A stretch of DNA of 64,000 nucleotides from Congeria kusceri (taxonomy: Eukaryota; Mollusca; Bivalvia; Myida; Dreissenidae), in contig CM051034.1 in NCBI GenBank assembly GCA_027627225.1, positions 1,861,001 to 1,925,000 on the forward strand, given 5' to 3'. This document shows, one piece after another, positions 55,262-64,000 of the stretch. A model generated the notes under the pieces. That model was not told the origin of the DNA and made no database searches. It saw nothing but the letters and a program-made list of their open reading frames with translations. Position 1 is the stretch's first letter. The number at the start of each line of letters is the position of its first letter. Position numbers and translations under genes: made by a program.

Positions 55262-56530
55262 AACAGACTTGGATAAAGACTAGCGCTCCAACACACTTAG
55301 AGTATCCCTATCGCTTCACAGTTAGAGGAAGACTATCACTCCAACAGACTTGGATAAAGACAAGCTCTCCATCGGGATAAAGACTAGCGCTCCAACACAC
55401 TTAGAGTATCCCAATCGCTCCACAGTTAGAGGAAGACTATCACTCCAACAGACTTGGATATAGACAAGCTCTCCAACAGACTTGGAGAAAGACTAGCGCT
55501 CCAACACACTACTAGAAGATTAGCGCTCCAACAGACTTGGAGAAAGACTAGCGCTCCAACAGACTTATAGAAAACTAGCGCTCCAACAGACTTGGAGAAG
55601 ACTAGCGCTCCAACAGACATAGAGAAGACTAGCGCCCCAACAGACTTAGAGAAGACTAGCGCTCCAACGGACTTGGAAAAAGACTAGCGCTCCAACAGAC
55701 TCAGAGAAGACTAGCGCTCCAACAGACTTGGAGAAGACTAGTGCTCCAACAGACATAGAGAAGACTAGCGCCCCAACAGACTTAGAGAAGACTAGCGCTC
55801 CAACGGACTTGGAGAAAGACTAGCGCTCCAACAGACTTAGAGAAGACCAGCGCTCCAACAGACTTGGAGAAAGACTAGCGCTCCAAAGGACTTGGAGAAA
55901 AACTAGCGCTCAGCAGACTTGGAGAAAGACTAGCGCTCCAACAGACTTGGAAAACGTCTAGCGCTCCAAAACGTGGAGAAGACTAGCGCTCCAACAGATT
56001 TGGAGAAAGACGAGCGCTGCATCAGACTTGGAGAAGTCTAGCGCTCCAACAGACTTGGAGAAAGACTAGCGCTCCATCAGACTTGGAGAAGACTAGCGCC
56101 CCAACAGACTTTGAGAAAGACAAGCGCTCCAGCAGACTTTGAGAAGACTAGAGCTCCAACAGACTCAGAGAAGACTAGCGCTCCAACAGACTTGGAGAAG
56201 ACTAGCGCTCCAACATACTCAGAGAAGACTTGCGCTCCATAAGACTTAGAGAAGAATAGCGCTCCAACAGACTTGGAGAAGACTAGCGCTCCAACATACT
56301 CAGAGAAGACTAGCGCTCTAACAGACTTAGAGAAGACTAGCGCTCCAAAAGACTTTGAGAAGACTAGCGCTCCAACAGACTTGGAGAAGACTATGGCTCC
56401 AACAGACTTGGAGAAGACTAGCGCTCCAACAGACTTAGAGAAGACTAGCGCTCCAACAGACGTGGAGAAGACTAACGCTCCAACACACTCATTTTGTGAA
56501 AAGAAAGCGCTGCAAACACTCAATTAATTA
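55262..56530 (+). repeat. 27/28-bp minisatellite (GAGAAGACTAGCGCTCCAACA)
   Basis: About 45 monomers of ACTTGGAGAAGACTAGCGCTCCAACAG. The 27-bp form is in register with codons, so from 56,080 it is open on both strands: EKTSAPTDL on the plus strand (56,273-56,527) and SVGALVFSK on the minus strand (56,077-56,523). Extra bases (AGAAAGAC, 28 bp) break frame in the older 5' half. I see no start context, signal peptide or splice sites and do not call a gene. Confidence 0.9.
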
Positions 56531-56950
56531 ATGTAAGACTAGCGACCCACCATACATTGCACAAAGCAAGAACAGCGCTCTCACACACTTATTTTATCCA
56601 AGACTAGCACGTCAACACACTTATTTTATACAAGACCAGCGATCTAACACATTTATTTTATCAAAGACCAGCGCTCCAATTTACATATTTTATCCAAGAT
56701 CAGTGCTCTAACACACTTGTTTTATCCAAGACCAGCGCTCTAACACACTTATTTTATCCAAGACTAGCACTCCAACACACTTATTTTGTCCAAGACCAGC
56801 ACTCTTACACTCTTATTTTTTCCAAGACCAGCGCTCTAACACACTTTTTTTTATCCAAGACTAGCGCTCCAACACACTTATTGTATCCAAGACCAGCGCT
56901 CGAACACACGTATTTTATCCAAGACCAGCACTCTAACACACTTGTTTTAT
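56531..56950 (+). repeat. ~32-bp minisatellite, relative of the 27-bp array
   Basis: About 12 units of CACTTATTTTATCCAAGACCAGCGCTCTAACA. It shares AAGAC.AGCGCTC.AACA with the preceding array but has TTATTTTATCC where that has TTGGAG, so the two arrays derive from one ancestor. Confidence 0.85.
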
Positions 56951-59900
56951 ATTTACTGTCTGTAATTACAACACTAATGCATTTACATTGACATAAAATG
57001 TTGTCATAATAAACACTCTGTCAACATTAATCGTTTTTACTACAAGTTGTAAATGTGAGTTGATTAGTTTGAAAAGTTAACCAGTTAACCGTATGTTATG
57101 CTCTGTAAACAACCGTCATTTTTGTATTTCTACATACATGTTGCATTTCAACGTGTTAATCAGGATGCATCATGTCTTATGTCTTGGCATGTTTCTCGGT
57201 CCGTACACATGAAGACATATACCACAAATTAAACGCGTGGCACAAAACGCTGTGACCGCAATGATTCCCAGGCGTGGTGCAGGAACAGACAAGCGCCGTT
57301 TATTTCACCTTCTTTTTCGATTGCGTAAACAAGCATCAAAAACAGATACATCAAAACTGAATACAGTTTGGTGTAACCCATGGTAAAATATTTAAAGAAA
57401 ATTGCAGTAAAAAGAACATTTTTTTAACTGTGAACAACCTTAGCGACTGCCAGCTGGGAGGTATCTCCTCGGTGTTTTAGTAACATTAATAATAAGCGAT
57501 ATGTTCCGACAAGCATGATAAATAAAAATATCGTAAAAAAAAACTTTTCGTGGACACAAATTTCATATTCAAAAACATTTTCACTGGTAAACAAAAAAAG
57601 TCAAAGCGTATATCACATGCGTACAAAACCTTCAATATTACGGTCATGAAGCTGTTTTCATTTTATCAACGTGTTGGCTGTAAACAACCTGACGAAGACT
57701 ACACATGTAGTTGTCATTTTTCGGCGTAGCTGTCTAAGATCACTTTTGAATCAGATTTTCTTACGATAATTATGCAGCGGGAAAATTGAATGCCAATAGA
57801 ATTGGGCAATTTTTCTAATTCTAGGGAATGCAAACTTCAAACAATAGCTTAACGTATACCAATAACTGTTGCATACTTTGGGGATTAAAAATTTACATAA
57901 TTGTTTACATAAGCGGTTAAAATGCAGTTATAAACATATCTTCAACATATACTCTAGAACTGAGGCTAATTGTGAACGCATTTTCTCATAGTATGCCAAA
58001 AACAGAATGCTATGTTCATTCATTCGCGTAACGAAATAACTATTGTGTTTAGCCTACATTTATATAAGCGTTACGCTCTATAAATAGCAATTGTGCAATG
58101 TTCCCATTCATAAATCTCATTCACAGTGTTGCCGTTCCATGTAGCCCATTGATTCTATCGAGTTCATCACATTCCAGAAACGGTAGTGTCATTCAAAAAA
58201 TAGCGCGCGTAGCTAGCAACTGTTGTATAGCCGTGTTAATATACTCGTACATGCATCAATAATAGCGTTCAGAGAATCTTAAACATAAAAATGTCAATAA
58301 ATGGTGAATTTATATTTATAAACTTACTGTTAATTTGAAATAAAATTGTGGTGACGATTTATTAACGATTATTTATAATTGCATCTTTCTATCAACTTCT
58401 CCAGTAGATGTTATTTAATCTATAAAAAGATGCTACATTTTCTTTAGATACAATGTTATGAAAAAAGATTCGGAATACGTCGAATTACTATTCGCGTAGC
58501 ATGAATACACAATTTGCATTACTAATTATACACAGGAACCCCGATATATCATATTTCTTCTGATATAATTTAAAATCGTCATAGGATTGTGGATTTATGA
58601 TAACCGATCATGTGTATTTCCCTGTGCCGTAATATTTGTCTCAAACTGACTTCTCACTTTAATGTACAGGGCTAATTGAATTCTAGATAACTTTCCCACA
58701 TTAAACACTTCGCATTTCGTGACAAATGGACTCCACAATTGGATTAGTGGATTTATTTCTTATTCAAACACTATGAATATGTATTAATGATGGAAACACC
58801 AAAACGCTGCACAAAACGATCGTGTCGCGATAGAGTAAACGCTTTCTGCAAGAACAACATGTTCAAGCCAATATCACTCAAAAAGCTTTAAACACTATTT
58901 TTTTCTAAGTGCTATGCGATCATTACATAAACTCAGTCCACAAAAGTCACTCAATATGTGTCATGAGTAAACCGTTAAACACCTTTTCGTCTTGCGATTT
59001 TCGCATTTCCTCTTGTATACTCGTTAAAACAAATATATTACTGGACAAGCCATTAACTATTATTAACGATATACTTACTTTATGCCAACCTTTTAATCGT
59101 ATTCTTTGATATTTTATTTTAACAAAAAGTAAATGCTTACTGGTCACTGTTACACACTTGGTCGGCAGGCATATCATGAACGATGCTGCTGGTTATCTTG
59201 CAGACCCCCCCCCCCCCCCAAACAAACATCATTATACTAGAGACGCGCTTATGTCCGGCTAACAGGCTTGTTACACAACAACAACAGCGAGAGTGGCAGC
59301 ATGTGAGTAAATATCTACCATGTGGTGATAAACAAAAAATATCTTGCATCGTTAATAAAAGGTTCCGTAACGTTGGCAAGTGCTATTAGGAAGCCAGTAA
59401 ATCAAAGCACTTGAATACTTTGCGTACCTAGGTGAGGCTCATGCGGATTTAATACGTCATCGACCCATTATCTTAGACAGGTACGTATAAGTAATCTCTC
59501 ATAGAAATGCAAAGTACTAGTCCGATTCAATACCAATCCTGTTTTAGTAGCGCTGTAATGGATATGGAGTCTAAACATGCGACCGGGATATCGTGCGTTC
59601 GACCATTGGACTAGGATCATTGCAATAAAATCAAGTCATAAGTCGTGCAGTTGAAAGCTAGCATTACGTATTTTATATTTGTATATAGTATTAATATTTT
59701 CGTTAATTTTGCTATGTGTCAGTGTCAGCTAGCTGGTACAAATTCAAGGGATGCATGTTCTAGGTTACTGTAAATATCAGATCGAGTTGACTACACAAGT
59801 ATAAGAACTTTATACCTTGACACTCTCCGAATATACTTTCCCTGCCAAAAATCGCACCTCAAAATAAACATAATAATTCATTACCCTTTACCACAACACT

Positions 59901-60430
59901 GCAGTAATCCGTCAATACATTCCGTAGAGAAACACTCGAGAGCAGTGTGTTAGGCATGTTAGAGCTGAAAACAGTCTATGTGCATTACAAACCTGTACAT
60001 TTGTCATAGAAGATTGTGTAATAGATCTCATTGTATTATCAGCGCATTAAAATCAGATATTCAGGCGATGCTTGTACGATACAGAAATGATAACGTAATA
60101 TGCACTTTATAATTCACTTAAACTATTGCAAATCGAACAGAGCATCAAACATTCTCCGGCTTTTGTCTACATTTATCAGAAGAAAAGGTTGCATAATGAT
60201 TGATACAAACCTGATCGTGATTGCATTTTTGCACATGGCCTTTTAATAATATAAAATAAACATTGCTTTAACAAATGACGTCAGAAATTACACAAAACCT
60301 CTTAACCCGGCATGTTTGCTTATTTTCTATAGGCAGCTGAAGTCTCTATTGTCAGATTACGCATGTTTTGGTTTGGTCGTGTCGTGTCATTCCACTTTGA
60401 GTGAGTTGTACTGCTCGTAATGAACATTGC
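56951..60430. other. Repeat-poor AT-rich sequence, no gene recognised
   Basis: No long conserved open frame, tandem array or TIR element is evident. A C15 run lies at about 59,205-59,219. A weak tRNA-like B box (GTGCGTTCGACCATT) lies at about 59,600. Exons shorter than about 40 codons could be missed here. Confidence 0.4.
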
Positions 60431-60433
60431 TTT

Positions 60434-60776
60434 TTAAAGGTGCTGTTTCTCATTAATAGGCTGTGAAAATTAATTTTCTGAAACTGACTTTTCCTGTTCT
60501 ATAATACATTTATTGTTCCTATTTCAATGTTTTAACGGCATAGTTCTTGTGATAAATATCTGTTATTTTGGAGGAATTTATTGCTACCTGGTAGACATAC
60601 CCAGGTAATTTATGATACAAAAAGGCATAATCCAAATCAAAATAATTATGTTTTACAAATAACAACCGAATAACATAGCAGACCTAACAATTTCGATGGA
60701 TTCTACAAATTCCTGTTCTAAAATTCCAGTTTAAAAAAATGTTTTCCACACCCAAACTGTGAAACTGTCCCTTTAA
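60434..60776. mobile_element. TTAA-flanked MITE (AGGRACAGTTTC family), copy 2
   Basis: The body is 60,438-60,772. The left end AGGTGCTGTTTCTCATT is partly decayed and the right, inverted, is AGGGACAGTTTCACAGTTT. TTAA is on both sides. The interior is colinear with copy 1 (AAACTGACTTTT.C, ATTTATTGTTC.TATTTCA, GCTACCTGGTAGACATACCC, AAAATAATTATGTTTT). Confidence 0.8.
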
Positions 60777-63000
60777 CGTATGACTTGTGGGTAGCCAGGG
60801 AAATGACTTTGGTTTGAAGTCAAATCCTCATTTGCAAATAATGGAGGTGAACGTTTATCCATCGTCTCAACAAACCGCCCGCGATTAAATCGTCGTTATC
60901 ACTTAGTGCCCTCGTTAAACGTGTCCTTTTGGAAAATATGGAAACAAAAGCGAATAAACCATGTCAATAAATTTACATTTTTTTCGGCGTAGCTGTTTAA
61001 CCCAACTTTTACCTTTCTCAACATCAAATCAAATGTTGTGAAACTTTCCCGCCAGTAGCCCCGAAGGAATAAATCCTAACATTGCATCCGCTATTTAAAA
61101 AGAAATCCCAACCACGGCCTGTAAAAAATGGCTCCATTTCTTTTTGGAGGTAAATGGAAACATTAGCCAATGTGGAAAAATCCAGACATATTTCTTTACT
61201 TTGTTTACATTTTTGACTGATTTCTAGTTCTGAGCTCCACCTAGAAAGTTGCATTGGCTCAATTTTCATTTTCCAATTACACGCCGATGATTACAGGCCG
61301 TGTAATACAATTATAACCTTGGGAAAATCCCCCGTTAACATCGCATATTCGATAGGCAACATTCCATAGAATGCTGACTAACCTGCGCCTATTAATAGAC
61401 TACACGTCCACAACACTGAGTCGTTCTAACAAGCATCCAGATAATCATCGACGATAAGATTAATAAACAATGAAGAATTACTTATATTTATATACTTACC
61501 ATGTATGTTGATTTGAATAAAGGTTGGTAGATCTATTTATTAAGAATAATTAAGAATTGCATTTTCTCTTACTCTTTCTCAATAATAGTTGTACACAAAA
61601 ACGCACGAGACGTATTTTCCCAAAGGAATATAAATCTAATTCGCCACTATTTAAAATTGCGTTACGTTTTTGTTATCACACAATTAAGTCAAATCATTAT
61701 TTTTTATTGCGATGAATGTTCCCTGATGTATGTCACGGTTTGTTTGTATTTGGCACACATAGTATAAATGCTTATTCTGTTGCAAATATTATAAAGGCTG
61801 ATATTCATTCTCGTTATTATTTTCTTGGAAACAATCTAGCTTATAGTAAATTTTGATTTGCCTGATTTGACTGACAAATATTGTATAACTTGTTTAGATT
61901 AAAAAAGATTCACTGATGAAAATGTAAGATCGGTTAATTGTACGGACATTTCATAATGAAGTTATGTTAATCATTTAGACTTTTCATAGTTTCACGGCGC
62001 CATTTGACGCTCTGTATCATTGTTTTTCTTGTAAAATACTGACACCAAATTCTCGTGTTGAGGCTATTCAATCCACAAATAGACATTGTTTTGATATAGA
62101 CTGAATAAATGCATAGTTTACTAAAATACTTTAATACTAACGCTTCATCCATATATTTCTTTGTTTAATGTATTATCTCTATTGCTATCGTTACTTTGTA
62201 AAGATAAACATACTGACGTTCATGCGCAGATGAGTCTGACTTCTTGGGGCTATTCAAGTAGCACTGATCTAAAACATGGGACAGTTCATCAGTTCATTAC
62301 TTTGACATGAAATAATGCTGTCATTTTAATTTATTTTAAATATAGAAACATTGCATTCTACTGTTTCAGGAGCTAGCCACATGAAAATATGAGTTCGCTA
62401 TTTGATAATGAAAATTTATGTATCTTTATTTTATTTTCTAAAAATTATATTAAATGCGTGTAGATATTTTTTGTTTCTTATAATTCAATAGCAGACCCCG
62501 ATACAGGATTTGTAGTTAGAGGTGGCGTAAATATTTCATAACCTTCCAATATATACATGTATAAACGATATATTTTGGAAATCAAGAACAAAATTAAATC
62601 GCGCGTTATTATTAATTAGACGAGATTCTACAAACGTTCTAGGCTTCTGTGCAAATATATTACAGTAAGAAAGCGGATAAGCTGATAGACTCATTTGACA
62701 GACGTATGCCATTCTTCGATTCAGGAGAACGTGACAATGTCTAAGTAGTTGTAAGTTAATATTGTGCAATTTAAAAAAAAAATCGATTTTTAAAATTAGA
62801 CAATTTTACGGGAAACGTACCGCGCCTTATCCCCGACCCTAACCCTCTAAATCTGTCGCTCGAGTTTTAACATGAATTTTCGACAAGCTATAGCCGTATG
62901 TAGATGACATACATATTATAATGTCATGAAAAACCACGATTACTTAAAATAATGGATGTTTCCAGTAGGTTACCTTCCTATCTTCCAATAATAAACATTC
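60777..63000. other. AT-rich sequence, no gene recognised
   Basis: No supported coding region. A stretch around 61,480-61,560 weakly parallels 58,320-58,400 on the minus strand (see findings). Confidence 0.4.
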
Positions 63001-63004
63001 ATTT

Positions 63005-63165
63005 AAAGGGATCCTGACGGTAATCCGGATCACCACTAACTGCTAATCATGTGTTCATTGGGCAATTTCCAAACTTCCTAGAAAATGTTAAATGCGTACA
63101 ATTGCTAACAGACAGACGGCAAGTTGCTAACAAACAGACAAACAGATAAACAAATAAACCAAGGT
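63005..63165 (+). repeat. Dispersed repeat fragment (GGATCCTGACGGTAATCCGG)
   Basis: GGGATCCTGACGGTAATCCGGATCAC, ATCATGTGTTCATTGGGCAATTTCC, then CAGACAGACGG and an ACAGA/ACAAATA simple tail. The first motif also occurs, decayed, at 17,388-17,412. It is the 3' part of an unclassified interspersed element. From 63,170 to the end I see nothing else apart from a GATGATGATAATGACGATGATAG stretch at about 63,635. Confidence 0.5.
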
Positions 63166-64000
63166 TCAATTCATTTAAACATAAGTACCTTGGCGCTGTT
63201 ATTATTTCTTCGTTGGTGTTCGGTGGAGTTGTGATCGACTAACGGAGCGGTATAATCAAGGGTCGTCAGGTAATTGACCACTATAGATGTCTGGATGACA
63301 GTGCTATGTCAATTATTATTCAATCGTATTTAGATGGTAAACAACACTGTACTTTAATAGTAATAACGAATCGTGGTATATCATTTCGAAAATTTTGCTT
63401 TCTTGATATAATATTACGGCTATCGTCAAAACTGTTGCCTTGGAACTAAACATTAACGATAAATAACGAAATGGACGTAGACGGGAAACATTATGCGCTG
63501 TTTTGTTTTTTCTTTCAACTGAATTCATTTAGTATATTACTATTAACTGAAAGCAGACGTAAACATTTTAGAAGCGTTTAATAACTGACTGTAAGGTGAA
63601 CTTTGTCAATAATAAATAACGATTTAAGTATGCTGATGATGATAATGACGATGATAGTGATCCAGGGGGGCGTTATGAGGTCTGAGTAAACCATATTGTA
63701 TAATTTAAATCAATGTTCATCTTAGCATATTTGAAGGATTGCTTATTTCTGTACGGGAAATAATACCCCAAAGGCCTACTTAAATGACATTTTGAAACAT
63801 TTCCAATTTCCTTCATGCGTCTGGATACGAATGTTTTATGATGCGGGATATTTTATTGCATTGTTGTTTTTTTTTAAGCAATACTGACAAATATCTGGCT
63901 GGTCTGGCTAATTAAGATTGTCAACATGGAACCAATGCATAAAATCACGGAACCGGAAGGATTGATGTTCACATATATATTTAAAGTCATTATAAAGGCT

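Noticed and set aside
56077..56527. Repeat 'proteins' SVGALVFSK (minus) and EKTSAPTDL (plus)
   Set aside because: Both arise from a 27-bp tandem repeat in codon register. Being open on both strands argues against selection for either.
61024..61269. 81-codon minus-strand frame in the repeat-poor tail
   Set aside because: No domain, no supporting splice pattern and no paralog with the same frame. I cannot support it as a gene.

Overview
This is eukaryotic, AT-rich, intron-bearing and very repeat-dense DNA. The kinds of repeat and the metazoan-style Mutator-like transposase fused to an exonuclease suggest an animal, most likely a bivalve mollusc. That is inference; no single-copy host gene is present to fix the species. 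I find no intact protein-coding gene. Nearly all long open frames are by-products of minisatellites whose monomers lack stop codons, or lie inside transposon remnants.

Layout. 1-2.2 kb: a 238-bp MITE, an ATC microsatellite and a Helitron-like element. 2.2-8.3 kb: one decayed autonomous DNA transposon, with a five-exon minus-strand pseudogene encoding a Mutator-like transposase plus a DEDDh exonuclease; it has four phase-consistent GT-AG introns, three in-frame stops and about four frameshifts, and is bracketed by 15-bp inverted repeats. 8.3-12.9 kb: MITEs, a fold-back element and a 31-bp minisatellite. 12.87-14.87 kb: a 2-kb array of a 26-bp minisatellite. 15-30 kb and 36-48 kb: diverged direct copies of multi-kilobase modules (31-bp minisatellite, SINE-like block, fold-back palindromes, 26-bp minisatellite, a conserved 'GCAGACGACAATT' block). 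48-55 kb: Helitron-like elements with ~160-bp tandem cores, fold-backs and further TIR elements. 55.26-56.95 kb: a 27-bp then ~32-bp minisatellite. 57-64 kb: repeat-poor AT-rich sequence with no recognisable gene.

Because the modules are duplicated, several transposon insertions can be read as filled versus empty sites inside this one window. Examples are a TA-flanked element at 24,652-25,696 with its empty site at 43,197, another at 28,069-29,088 with its empty site near 45,318, and Helitron-like insertions at 45,443 and 41,562 whose empty sites show no target duplication. A MITE family with four copies, each flanked by a perfect 3-bp duplication, is the clearest coherent family found. All comparisons were made by eye, so percent identities are not given.
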